A DNA stretch of 64,000 bases from positions 6,035,922 through 6,099,921 of the forward strand of contig JAQFVV010000042.1 of the NCBI GenBank assembly GCA_028023455.1, in the 5' to 3' direction. Shown here in pieces: positions 47,201 through 58,090 of this stretch. The stretch comes from Epiperipatus broadwayi (taxonomy: Eukaryota; Onychophora; Udeonychophora; Euonychophora; Peripatidae). Under the pieces are notes generated by a model. That model did no database searches. It had not been told where the DNA came from and was given only the letters and a program-made list of their open reading frames with translations. Each line of letters begins with the position of its first letter. The stretch's first letter is position 1. A program made the position numbers and the translations under genes.

Positions 47201-47515
47201 ATAATTCCACGCGGTCAAGCAAAAGTAGTTCAGAATTTGTCACGTGTCACAAATGACCAAAGTACAGTAGTTCATAATTTTTATAGCAACTTTGCGTGAG
47301 ACTAAATAGAGGCTAAAAAATTAAGTTTTGTTACATCCATTTTATTTATTCATATTCATGTAAAAAAGACATTTATAGTTACATATACTCTGCAATTACA
47401 TAAAGAATAATAAATAACCAAAAAAAGAATTACTTTTTTAGGCTGTATTTAGACTCACGCAATTTGGTCACGCGTCATTTGTGACACGACACAAATTCTA
47501 CCACGTGGAATTCTG
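47201..47515. promoter_or_regulatory. Inverted repeat with CACGTG around the Merlin promoter
   Basis: The blocks ATTCCACGCGGT, AGAATTTGTCACGTGTC and CACAAATGACC (47201-47256) recur inverted at 47465-47515 (GGTCACGCGTCATTTGTG through ACCACGTGGAAT). The second arm ends about 13 bp before the start codon. It may be a subterminal binding site or a promoter element; function is inferred from position only. Confidence 0.5.
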
Positions 47516-47527
47516 TCTTTCTAAAAA

Positions 47528-48502
47528 ATGGCATCTACAGTGGCTCTCACAACCATAGTCCCGCCAAATGAAATTATGTCTGCTTCGGAAGTTCTGGCAG
47601 AAAGTTGGAATACTCGCCGTCTCATACAGCAATTTCAAACTCTGGAATTGACACTGAAGTGGCTGGCCAGGAGGCGTCTGCTAAAGAACAGCATGCTCTG
47701 TCTGCGATGCAACATTGAATGTTCGCTGATCAAATATTCGGCTGGCATAGATGGTGTCAGATGGCAATGCAAAATGTGCAAACAACGTACAGCAGTGCGA
47801 AGTGGCTCATTTTTTTCACGCAGCCATCTGGATTTGAACACCATTATTCACATAGCATTTTGCTGGTCATATAATGTGCCTGTTTGGATGATCGTTCGTG
47901 AGACGGAGGTCAGCGAACGAGTGATCATAGATTGGTGTAATTTTTGCCGGGAAGAATGTGCTACATATTTCGACAGAAATACAGCACTTCTCGGCGGATT
48001 TGATGCCAATGGCAAACCACAGATAGTCGAAATCGACGAGTCCTATTTCTTCCATCGGAAATACAACCGAGGGGCCTTCAGAGAAGGCCATTGGGTGTTC
48101 GGTGGAATAGAAAGAGGCTCGAAAAAATGTTTCCTATCTGAAATCGCAGACAGATCGGCTGCCACCCTGGAACCACTGATCCAGCAACACATTTTGCCCG
48201 GAACGCATATCATCAGCGACGGATGGCCTGCGTATAACAATATTAGCGGTCTTTCCAATGGTGTCTATCTCCACTCTGTCGTCATCCATCAAGACAACTT
48301 TGTTGACCCGGATGACGAGGATATACACACCAATAATGTTGAAAATCTGTGGATGAGAGCAAAGCGTAAGCTAAAATACCAATTTGGGACGAACAGACCT
48401 TTGTTCTCATCCTACCTGCGGGAATTTTGTTTCAGAAATATGCACGCACGCGACAACCTTTTCGTGCATTTCCTCGATTGTGTGGCTTCCAACTACTCCT
48501 AA
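47528..48502 (+). CDS. Merlin transposase, intact
   Basis: A 324-residue DDE transposase that would cut and paste the surrounding element by binding its inverted ends. The N-terminal part has a zinc-ribbon pattern (C58, C61, C81, C84). An ISXO2-like DDE domain follows: first Asp in VEIDESYF (D170), then GHWVFGGIERGS, second Asp in ISDGWPAY (D231), and the third acidic residue in NNVENLWMRAKRKLK (E272). Length and motif order are those of Merlin/IS1595-family transposases. The ATG at 47528 is the first in frame, 340 bp from the end of the left inverted arm. There are no stops, shifts or introns, in contrast to every other coding relic here. The product is plausibly functional; transcription is not shown. 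Confidence 0.93.
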   Translation: MASTVALTTIVPPNEIMSASEVLAESWNTRRLIQQFQTLELTLKWLARRRLLKNSMLCLRCNIECSLIKYSAGIDGVRWQCKMCKQRTAVRSGSFFSRSHLDLNTIIHIAFCWSYNVPVWMIVRETEVSERVIIDWCNFCREECATYFDRNTALLGGFDANGKPQIVEIDESYFFHRKYNRGAFREGHWVFGGIERGSKKCFLSEIADRSAATLEPLIQQHILPGTHIISDGWPAYNNISGLSNGVYLHSVVIHQDNFVDPDDEDIHTNNVENLWMRAKRKLKYQFGTNRPLFSSYLREFCFRNMHARDNLFVHFLDCVASNYS

Positions 48503-50105
48503 AAAAGTAAGTTTTTTTTTGGTTCTTTATTATTCTTTATGTGAAAACATTTACAGTTAATATACGTCATTTATTTACAGTTCTATATACAGCAAAGACC
48601 GCTATAACTGAAAAATACGCATGTAAATGTAAGTATTTTTTTTAATCTTTTTTTATTAGCATTTACACTTGAATATAGTTACATAGTGAAAAAATAGTTC
48701 ATTTTTTTCAAAATAGAGGGCGAATTGTTGGCGAATTGTTCGGGGCGCTAAACGTCAGGATTACCAGGAAGAGTTCGTTAATTCAACAAAATTTTGATTT
48801 TTAGAATTGAGGTAATTTTTTATTTCTTCAATTAAATTGACAAATCTTGAAAGAGTTTTACTCTTACTAAGCCAACGTACTTCACTATCCGGTTCTTCAG
48901 AATTTTCCAATAGGTCTTTAAAAAGGCAGTGTTGTAAAGGGGCTGCTCATATAAGGTTCACTATTATCGTAACTACTTTCATGACATGTCCAAAGGGAAG
49001 TATCCTACCACACAAAACTTCCTCGTGGATAATGCAATGGTAAGACAAAATTAGAAATGATTTGTTTTTCTAGCAGTGGGTGATAAATCCATTGACATTA
49101 CCAACCATTGCTGGTGCTCCATCAGTGGTTACCACTGATAGCTTGTGCAAAAGCATATCTATCGATTTTGCGTATGTTAAGAATATGTTGTAAATATCCT
49201 CGCCTGTTGCTCGTCCTTTCATTGGTAATATTTTTAGTAATTTATCTTTTACACTAAAATCACTAAATATCATTCTCACCATAACTGCTGTGCTGTCTGT
49301 TATGTCTGTAGACTCGTCAAATTGTAGTGTGAACCATTCACATATCTACAAATCACTCTTTAATTGAGTTTGCAAGTCTTGAAATATTGTGTATTCTTGT
49401 GATGGTGTTAGCAGACAACTGTAAGTCTTCTAGTGCTGACATAATCTCACGTTTGCTGGAAAATTCCTCAAATAAGCAATCGGCACCAGTCAGAAATGCT
49501 TCTTTTAACAATTCCCCATCCTGGAAAGGCTTTTTCTTCTTTGCGAGCATGTGAGAAATTTTCAAAGAAGCAATAGTGGCATTTTTAGATTTTACCACAG
49601 GCCTAGTGAAAACTGACTGTTGGGCAGACAAATTTGATTTTAGTTGAGATATTTTCTTCTTTCTTAATTCAGATTTAAGTGGATAGCTGGTATTAAAAGT
49701 GGAATGGGTTGTCTGGAAATGACGTTCAATATTATGTTTTATTCAATTCTGAATCCGACTTAGTATTTCTCAAAATAGCGAACTTGTATGTGCAGATACA
49801 ATTTATAAACATGCGCAAAGCAGAGAGATTGGTGTCTGTGTTAACTTTACTTATTCTTTGCTAGTGCAGTGCACAGAGAAAGACTGCACTTGGCGGACCC
49901 AGAGATAGACTCTTTTACGCTGTAAAAGTATAGTATGACCTACAATTTGATTACAATATAATATAATCATTTATAAGAAATTTTAAATTTATTTGTATCA
50001 GATAAATTATTTTTTATCATTTTCGGATAGCAGTGGGCACACATAAAATGGTCTGTGGGTACCATGGTGCTCGTGGACATATGGTTGGTGATCCCTGTCC
50101 TATAA

Positions 50106-50922
50106 TATCAGTATATTTTAATACACAATTTTGATTTAAGTTAATCATTTGCTCTTTTAATTTTATTTAATATGCTTGAATAGTTGCATATATTAACATA
50201 CATTACTAATACCTTGACTGGATTAGGATATTGTATCAGAGGATTGAGAATTTTTCTATAAATAATTGCACATTTCATTATAGGATAGGTTCAGCATCAT
50301 TAGACAACTAATTTAAATACTGTTATCTCAAATTTCAAATGATTCTTTTATCATTTATAGATTTGATTGATCTTTTAGCATATAACAAATATGCTTAGTT
50401 GTATATATGATAAATGAAATAAATTTATTATACTAATAAATTAAACTTGATAAAAATAATTATATGTTCATTTCTTTGTGTATAAGTTAAAGATAAAACA
50501 GTATTTAAATTATCATTGCTGGACTAAGCAATGAATGAGAATTCAATACTTTCCAGACTTGTCAGTTGTTAAATGATGAGGATTTAAGCACTTTTCCATT
50601 CTTGATTCATCTTCTAGCTTAGAATAACTAGACACCTATTTACTAACAAATATTGGATAGTTAGCTGAATTTTCTATGGGCTGGTTCTTCTAAAGAAAAA
50701 TCCCAAGACTATTGAAAACAGTTTTCATGTTTACTTGGATGAATTCAGATCCAGGTCATCTGCATGGAAAGTGAATAGTCTACCACTACACTTTGATGCT
50801 CTCCTATCTTTGTGTATACCATATATTTTTTTAAATTATTATTTTTTAAATATATGTATCAGAAAGCACAATTAGATTGATGTATTTTTTTTTTTGGCCT
50901 GTTGTATGATTTTTTTTTAAAG

Positions 50923-50930
<8 letters not shown>
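50106..50930. other. AT-rich DNA, no gene seen
   Basis: No coding signal. Confidence 0.5.

Positions 50931-50992
<62 letters not shown>
50931..50992. repeat. Palindromic trinucleotide microsatellite (TTA)n(TAA)n
   Basis: About ten TTA units switch to about ten TAA units at 50960, forming a near-perfect 60-bp palindrome directly before the LINE. Confidence 0.9.
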
Positions 50993-50994
<2 letters not shown>

Positions 50995-51213
50995 CCGCAG
51001 CAAATCTCTGTTGAGGTAGGAAGCAATCCTTAAGTTCTCCGATGTAAGTATTTATTTTTTACTTTTGTTCCAACTTGTTATTTCGCAAAACAAACATAAT
51101 ACAGGAAAAATCGAATTATATAATAGATTAATAGTGTTTTTTGAAAAATATCGGTGTGTTTTAATATCTTTTTTTTTAAAATAAAAAAATACTGACTTGA
51201 GTCAGAATAAATC

Positions 51214-52589
51214 ATGGCTACTGCCCAGTCAAGCGTGAGCGAATTAAGCACCAATACGAAATTAACAACATCGTTAGTTTCAACATCGAAGATTTCGTAT
51301 GCAAAAGTACTTAAAAGTAAGCAAACTAGCACGACTCAACATCGCGCTTCCGTAGAACGAACACAAATGATATAAAAAATCTTGATCTAAACACTCGAGA
51401 GGAAAATCAACCCCCAGCCGCAATCTGGACAAAAGAAACGCTTGAAAATGTGACGGACCGTTTCAGTAATATGGTGCCTCATACGTTATTTGAAACATTT
51501 CGCAGGTTTTTTTCACCAACTTCGTTAGTACTTGCAGTAACCGATAATCAATGCTCATTATATCGTTTCCCAAAAGCTTTATTATATGAAGCAATCACGC
51601 AAAATGCACTATGGGAAACAATCTCTTGTATCGCCGACCATCCAAATTCTCGATATATAACCATTGATTTTTATACTCAGCAGCAAAAAGAACGTTTTCA
51701 ATCCACTATTTTAGCACTTGATAATTACGCACTCGTAATTATAGATGAAAACCGGAAAAATATAATTACTGGAGTGCTTAAAAATACTTATCTTAAATAC
51801 AACGTACAAGATTTTCAAAAAATGATAAACCCGTTTGGAAAAGTAATTGCCCTACAGCCTATATATTTAAAAGACACACCTATACCGATATGTAGTAATC
51901 GTTTTGAATTTAAAATAAAACTACATAAAAACGTAGACGCCTCAACGATTCCAACACAGATTACAGATCAAGAAGCGACACTCTCTCTTCACATAAGAGG
52001 TCTAAAGCCACATTGTTTTGGCTGTAGACAGAGAGGACACCTAGCAACTCAGTGCGATAACCCAAAAAGCAATCACTGTGAACAAACTAAAATCCTCTCC
52101 CCAGAACAACCCAGTGATGAAAATAAAATGTATAATAACACTACATCCATTGGCAACCCAATAATAGAAACCGGAAAAAAACAGGTTCAAACACCCACAA
52201 ACAAAAATAATAATGGAGCAGAATTGCCTATCCCAAAGACCAACCAAAAAAATAATAACACAAAAACTAACACAGAAATCCAAGATTCAAACGAAAATAA
52301 TTCTCAAGAAACCACAACACAAAATACAGCAATTACATCACAGGATCAGCATCTCAATAAAACAAAATGTGTACCAAGTAAAAATCAACAAACAGAAAGT
52401 AAACACACACAGTTATATAATGAAAATATAAATCCAGATAATATAAAGATACCAATAATAAAAAAAACTACAATTATAAACAAAACTGCATCAAACATAA
52501 TGGATGCAATAGAAGCCCCTCTTCCACCTATTCAAGAGAATACACCAGAGGGAAAAAGAAAGCCAGGTCATCCCACCAAAAAATCATGA
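51214..52589 (+). pseudogene. LINE ORF1, one frameshift from open
   Basis: The ATG at 51214 opens a serine/threonine-rich N-terminus (MATAQSSVSELS through ISYAKVLKS) that stops at 51373. The next frame, open from 51330, continues to 52589 and carries the body: LFETFRRFF, LYRFPKALLYEAI, CIADHPNSRY, a FEFKIKLHKNVD block and CFGCRQRGHLATQC (C-x2-C-x4-H-x4-C, about 52015-52056). A long Asn/Thr/Gln/Lys-rich tail follows. The frames overlap by 40 bp, so a single indel separates them. A small further frame (52586-52816) follows and may be more of the tail. The presumed role is RNA binding for the element. Confidence 0.8.
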
Positions 52590-52878
52590 ATCCAAAAAGG
52601 CAAAAAAAAACAGACCAAAAGCACAACTCATCAGACATATACAATTTAGAAAATGATGAAATAGAAATGGATGTAAGCCAACAACAAATGGACACCTGTT
52701 CGGTTTCATCACAAATTGCCTGTATAGAGTCTGAAGCAATATTAAATGAAAGAAAAACTGATAATAAACCCAACAATGTCTTAAATATGTATCAGCATCC
52801 ATCTACTGCAATATAAACAAACATTTAGTATTAAAAATAAAATAAAAATCAATACCCTGTTAAAAAATTATTTAAAAC

Positions 52879-55800
52879 ATGAAGATAAAAATTGGATCTC
52901 TCAACATTAGAGGCTTAAATGCCACCAAAAAACTTTTGATCTCAAAAAATGGTTACATACAACACAACCACACATACTGGGGCTTTTGGAAACAAAAATA
53001 TACAGCAGCTCTCAAATTGATCCATCAAAATATTTAGTCAGCCAAGGTTTTTGTGCCTGCTCAAGGCAATCATCATCACCATCAGGTGGCACAGGCATAA
53101 TTATTTCCCACAACTGCCCTTTCGATTCTTTTAAAATTATATATATTGACTCTAATCTTATCATATTAACACTCCATCATAAAAATATCACACTTAACCT
53201 AGTATTTGTATATATACCACCAGGCCCTGTCATCATCTCCAGAATAATAGCAACAATAAATTCAATGCTTACAGCAACACCAAATCCCATAATACTCCTG
53301 GGAGATTTCAACATGACCTACCAAACTTTTGTCACCAAATGTATCCATCAAATAACAATCCCACTTATGAGTGCTGAAGGTTTTCTCTCATTAAACTCAA
53401 TATTTTTTAATAACAATAGATATAAGTCACTTATTGATTTGTGTTTCTACTCACCAATGTTACATCATTATTTTAATCTTGAACTCTGTCCATCTATAAT
53501 CTCAGATCATGCTGCTCAGTTCATCACCCTCGACCTAACAAAAATACAAAATACAACAATAGCCCTCCAAAAGACTATGCGAATACTTCTTCCAGCACAA
53601 ACAACTGAATTCTTATATTCAGAAACATATATAATGCTCCAAAAACTTCAAAACATGTCACTCGATCCAGTACAAAAGTATATAGCATTCACCAATATAC
53701 TTTCTTTCAACATCAATCATATTACCTGCAACTCAACACCCCCCCCCACCAGATTATTAGCATTGGCAGATGAACTACATAAAAGAATAACCATTTCCAG
53801 ACCAACTACAGATAATCAAACACAAATTAAAAAACTTACAGAAATGTACAACAATACATGCAATACACTAAAGCAATATGTAGCAATAAAAAGAAAAAAA
53901 TATGCCTTACACAACAACATACTTGGACCAGAGCATACATACGGTGGGCATTGGGATACCCATCCACAGTCAGAGTGCCTATGGCACTTGAAATAGATGG
54001 CTCTATAACAGCTGGACATAACATGATAAACCCAATATATCAACACTTTAAAAAAAACTGCAAAAACAGAGAGTGTACATACCAAATGAAGACATATTTG
54101 GAGACCCTGAAACAGACACACCAATAACAACAACTGACATTGCATTTCAACTTGCAACAATAACAAACACATGTCACCCAGGACCACAAGGAATCCCCAA
54201 ATTTGTGTTCAAACATCTTAGTCACTTCACATCAAAATACCTGTGCGATCTAGCCAATTACATATCCCAAAAAATTTACAACATACAAAGTCTATACCCA
54301 ATTGCAATGGTTCCATTTAACAAAAAACCAACAGCAATATCATCTTTATCTAATCTACGACCAATTTCAATGGGACCTTTAGGAATAAAAATTCTTGAAA
54401 GAGTGATAAAGGAAAAAAATAGAACAACACATACTCCCTGTGTTATCATCAGCACAATATGCCAAAAAAGGATCATCCATTGGCCAGGGTGCCTTAATGT
54501 ACAAAACAATTATCGAAGTAGTAAAAAAAAGAAAGAAATATGCACCAATTATAGTTCAACTAGACATTGAGGCAGCTTTTGACTCAGTGCCTATAGCCAA
54601 ATTATTAGACGTGCTGAAAAAAACAACAACACCTCCATCCCTACTATATATAATAGCCAATCTGCTACTCAGCCGTGAAATTCACATCACATTGAATGGA
54701 AAAAAATCACCAGCCTTCAGACCGAGTCAATCCATCCCACAAGGATCCCCCTAAGTGCCTTGCTCTTTACAATATATATAAATCCTCTATTAATAGAGAT
54801 ACAGAAAAAAATAAAAGGCATTCAAATTCCAAACACTGCTTTAAATATATCATGCATAGCCTATATGGACGATGTAACTTTTCCTCCCCTCTAAAAAGAA
54901 CCTCCCTATATTACAAGAGATAATCAAGAATTATACCTCAAATTTTAATTTAAAAATTAACACAAATAAAACTGCTGCATGGTCAATATACACAGGCAAG
55001 CACTGTACAGAGATGTTTAATGGTAAACCATCTGCTTTCCTTGGTTTCCCATTCTACCTTGGAACCAATGGAATGAGGCAAAAAATTCAAAATAAATTAA
55101 AAAAAGATGCTGAAAAAATCACAGCCTCACTTGAAAAGTCATACCTGTCAATATATGCAAAGGTAGCACTATTTAATCAACTTATAATTACAAAAATTAC
55201 ATACTATACACCTATAATCAAATTTGCAAAAACATTCATATCTAAAATCTCATCAATCTGTAACAAACTAATATGGAAGAGAAAGACAGTGGCAATATCT
55301 TTAAAAAATCTGAGCAGACCACCACATAGCAATGGACTTGGACTCCATACAATCAATGTTTTTTACACGCAGAAATCAGTAAATCTAATAACAGCAACCA
55401 TAAAAAGATTTCCAGACCTGGAGTGTGTAATCAGTATAATACCCACAGACAGACCACCCCCTTCATATGGATATCTATCCACACTGATTGAAGAACTCAA
55501 GCCAATATACAACAAAATATCACTCAATAATGACAACAAGTATACATACTGGGACATTTATAATATACTATATCCAAACCAGACACCTAATCTACAACCA
55601 TCAGTTCTTGGAATAGACAACAGGCAACTACTGCAACAATTCAGAAAATGGTCATTAGAACCAAAATTATTTGATTTTCTACTTAAGCTTAATCTCAATG
55701 CTCTACCCACAACCCATTTCCTTAGATTTCGTAGATTCTATACAAATATAGACCCCATGTGCGGGCTATGTCATAGAGAAGAAGAGACACAAGATCATTT

Positions 55801-56113
55801 TCTTCATTCCTGCAGTGCCCTAGAAACAATACGTCGCACAATGTTTACCACATACAGAAAGGCTATCATTTCAATTGATGAAATAATAAATACGTTTAAA
55901 AAAGGCAACAACCCTGCTATTCGTGCAGCAACATACAGCCTTTATGCCTACTGGTGCACCAGATGCACTTTTGCACTTGCCAATAACCCTCGACGCCACC
56001 CAGCAACATATTCAATAAAACTAGAACTGTTAAGAAAAAGAGACAGCATACTAGCTCAACCAGATATATTTGCAGCCACATGGTCACACTTGAAACAAAG
56101 ATCCAGTCTATGA
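52879..56113 (+). pseudogene. LINE ORF2 (APE endonuclease, reverse transcriptase), frameshifted
   Basis: The start codon at 52879 begins MKIKIGSLNIRGLN. The endonuclease continues in another frame (52986-53996) with METKIY, VYIPPG, ILLGDFNM and the SDHAAQF catalytic block. RT pieces follow: LRPISMGPLG (54355 region), motif A QLDIEAAFDSVP (about 54558), IPQGSP (about 54734), and AYMDD at 54859-54873. The C-terminal frame (55013-56113) carries AFLGFPFYLG and CGLCHREEETQDHFLHSC (C-x2-C-x8-H-x4-C). At least six frame changes (near 52930, 53950, 54060, 54425, 54750, 54890) fall beside A or C runs. Nearly every recognisable domain block survives, so the break pattern suggests recent decay or sequencing indels. 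Confidence 0.85.
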
Positions 56114-56400
56114 AATATAAAGGCCAATAAGATAGATGATGACATTTTGAACATCAGCATTTTTTCCAACTTTAAAAAAATGCAAGCATAAACTGAACTA
56201 AATAGAAGACCAAATTTAAAAACAAGAAGAAAAAAAAAAGTATGCAGAAAAGATAAAGACTTATATACTGAAAGTTGTAATTTGTTTTTCATTTGTAAAA
56301 AATCAATATATTACTAGATGTGACTCTGTAACTTTTTAGACTCAATAAAGTTTTGCTTTGAAACAGAATAATAATAATCATCATCATCATCATAAAAAAA

Positions 56401-57090
56401 AACATTAATTGAAATATTTTATATTATTACTATTATAAGAATATTGTACACATTAATATTCATGCAAAGTTTTTGAACTTTTATTTTTGATTTTTTTAAC
56501 AATTTAACTGTTTTTAAAACACAGAAATTGCTTGTAAGAATATAAAGTAAAATTTTAAAAGTCAATTAGTTTTTACAGGTTTTGATTTCAAGTTATTTGA
56601 TTGTTTAATTATTAAAAATTGTAAATCATTTAATTTTATATTTGAATACAAGTTTTGTTTGTACCAAATATATATATAAAAATTTGTGCATATTATACAG
56701 AATGTATTTATTGATTGATTAATTTGTTGCTTTATGTAATTATTTACTATTAGTTGTTGTGGAGTATTTGTAATTATATATATATTGTAAGATGCATATA
56801 TATGTATAACATCAATGCTTGTTATTCATCATTAATGGTTCTCATTATTAAGCAAAGATATGAGCTGTTATTATCCTCATTCGTATTACCCTCTTTAAAT
56901 TGTTTTCAAATGTTAATGGACCTAAATTCAAATTTTGTTCACAAATCAAAATACTTTTCATGCATGCACATGTAGATCTAATATGCTATTCAATATACAT
57001 GTTAATCACATTTGAACACTGCAGGGTTTGGACTGAGAAAACTACTCATATGTTGGTTTTTCAAAGACAGTTACCATTATCCTGTGGGCA
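56401..57090. other. AT-rich DNA, no gene seen
   Basis: TA microsatellites; no domain-like frame. Confidence 0.5.
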
Positions 57091-57251
57091 GGATAGATAC
57101 AAAACCAAGCAAATACATGATCATTTCATATGCTCACACGTGATTAATAAAAATACCAAACTCCATACAGCTGTGCCATCATGTGCAAGTCTTCATAATG
57201 TATAAGATGTAGGGAGGTTTGTGCATAAAATCCCTATCTAGTACTACTTAT

Positions 57252-57306
57252 CCAACATCCCCAGACTAGTTTCTAGCTTGTGGCTTTCATCAGTGAGGAT
57301 TCTTGG
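57252..57306 (-). ncRNA. Hammerhead ribozyme motif, family 1, copy G
   Basis: Core CTGATGA, stem II AGC-CACAA-GCT, GAAA, ACTAGTC, inner stem I TCCTCA/TGGGGA and outer CCAA/TTGG. Stem II replaces the GGC/GCC of other copies by AGC/GCT, a paired change that keeps the helix. Confidence 0.75.
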
Positions 57307-57476
57307 ATTTGACAGCACTGCACCTAGATCTTAGGACTATACAAATAAATGAGCTTGGATTGGGAACATTATGGTATTTTTATCTTGGGCTCCTATCTTT
57401 ATATTAACCATGTAGGTAAAAGGTGGCTGCTGGATAGTCATATTAGATTCTAAGATCTAGATGCAGTGCTGTCAAA

Positions 57477-57531
57477 TTTAAGGCTTTTCACTGATGGAAA
57501 CCATAAGCTAGGAACTAGCCTGGGATATTGG
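57477..57531 (+). ncRNA. Hammerhead remnant, family 1, mutated
   Basis: The core reads CTGATGG and GAAA has become GGAA; predicted inactive. Confidence 0.5.
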
Positions 57532-57919
57532 ATGAGTAGGCACTAATATGGATTTTATGCACAAATGTTCCTGCATCCATTTATTACGAAGACTTGCATT
57601 TGATGGCATTACTGTATGGAAAATTTGGTACTTTTATTAGCAGAATGTGTGAGCATATCAAATGTTGATCATGTGATGTTTTGATGGCTTTATATCTATT
57701 CTGCCCATAGGATAATAGTGACTGGTTTATGAAACCAAAGACAAAATGCATAGATGCTGAACTGAGTTCGGATTTATATGACTACAAATGAATGAGCTTG
57801 GTTTGGAAACATTATGGTGTTTTTATCTTGGGCTTCTTGCTTTATAGTTAACCAAATAAGTAACAGATGGTTGCTGCAGAGTTGCATTAGATCCTAAGAT
57901 CTAAATGCAGTATTCTCAA

Positions 57920-57976
57920 ATTTAAGGCTCCACACTGATGAAAACCAAAACTAGAAACTAGTTTGGGAATGTTGGA
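57920..57976 (+). ncRNA. Hammerhead remnant, family 1, stem II lost
   Basis: CTGATGA and GAAA are kept but the stem II hairpin no longer pairs (AAACCAAAACTA), and the cleavage triplet is GTT. Confidence 0.5.
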
Positions 57977-58090
57977 TGTGTAGGCACTAGATAGGGATTT
58001 TATGCACAAACCTTGCATCAGTTGATTATGAAGGCTTGCACTTGGTGATATTATTGTATGGAGAGTTTGGTATTCTTGTTTAATATAGTG

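Larger units (their letters stand above)
46747..48765 (+). mobile_element. Merlin (IS1016/IS1595-like) DNA transposon, apparently complete
   Basis: Inverted ends start GGTAATCCTGACGTTTAGCG and are flanked by a perfect 8-bp duplication, AGGAAGAG, at 46739-46746 and 48766-48773. The 2019-bp element interrupts the hAT transposase pseudogene. The inverted similarity is unusually long: about 46747-47183 matches the reverse of about 48366-48765 and includes the 3' end of the transposase gene. The left arm also has a 28-bp tandem duplication (47027-47082). Merlin elements normally make 8-9-bp duplications. Higher GC than the flanks and an open gene suggest recent arrival. Confidence 0.93.
46116..49760 (-). 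pseudogene. hAT transposase (GTF2IRD2/ZBED type), interrupted
   Basis: Reading down the minus strand: SKNATIASLKISHMLAKKKKPFQDGELLKEAF (49560 region), then a VKDKLLKILPMKGRATGEDIY block, VVTTDGAPAMVGNVNGF (about 49100, catalytic Asp context). The 2-kb Merlin insertion comes next. Then come ITDIIEKLNHSNLQGK (46690 region) and the C-terminal dimerisation block with SFFGSTYLCESLFSTM near 46190. The order matches full-length hAT transposases that gave rise to GTF2IRD2-like genes. Apart from the insertion there are several frame changes, so it is inactive. No ATG-initiated complete frame exists. Confidence 0.85.
45847..50097 (-). mobile_element. hAT DNA transposon split by a Merlin insertion
   Basis: The ends are CAGGGGTCCCCAACC (left) and, inverted, CAGGGATCACCAACC (right), characteristic of hAT. 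The flanking 8-bp repeats TCCTATAT (45839-45846) and TCCTATAA (50098-50105) match at 7 of 8. Without the 2.0-kb Merlin element it would be about 2.2 kb. It carries a broken minus-strand transposase related to GTF2IRD2/ZBED-type hAT proteins. The ends resemble those of the hAT at 23.3-24.9 kb only loosely, so they are different families. Confidence 0.9.
50993..56400 (+). mobile_element. APE-type LINE, near full length
   Basis: Contains ORF1 with CCHC knuckle, ORF2 with APE endonuclease, RT and a C-terminal Cys/His knuckle, then AATAAA (56344-56349) and a trinucleotide tail of AAT/ATC repeats to about 56395. It is about 5.4 kb, so probably complete or nearly so. It belongs to the same family as the minus-strand copy at 36.6-40.8 kb. 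I do not assign a clade: domain content fits the APE-type groups such as I, Jockey, R1 or Tad. The coding breaks are almost all indels next to homopolymers. No clear TSD was found. Confidence 0.85.
57100..58090. mobile_element. Retrozyme-like element, hammerhead family 1, diverged copy
   Basis: Same order as the elements at 25 and 43 kb: a minus-oriented end block (CTCCATACAGCTGTGCCATC), a minus hammerhead (57252-57306), an inversion near 57340, then plus-oriented units with hammerhead remnants at about 57480 and 57920, and a mirror end block near 58060. The plus remnants are about 440 nt apart. It is clearly older than the other two (many substitutions), and I found no certain TSD. Confidence 0.75.

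Noticed and set aside
47528-48502. Bacterial contamination, because the transposase resembles IS1016/IS1595 proteins
   Set aside because: The gene sits inside matching inverted ends and an 8-bp TSD within a metazoan-type hAT element, which is the eukaryotic Merlin arrangement.
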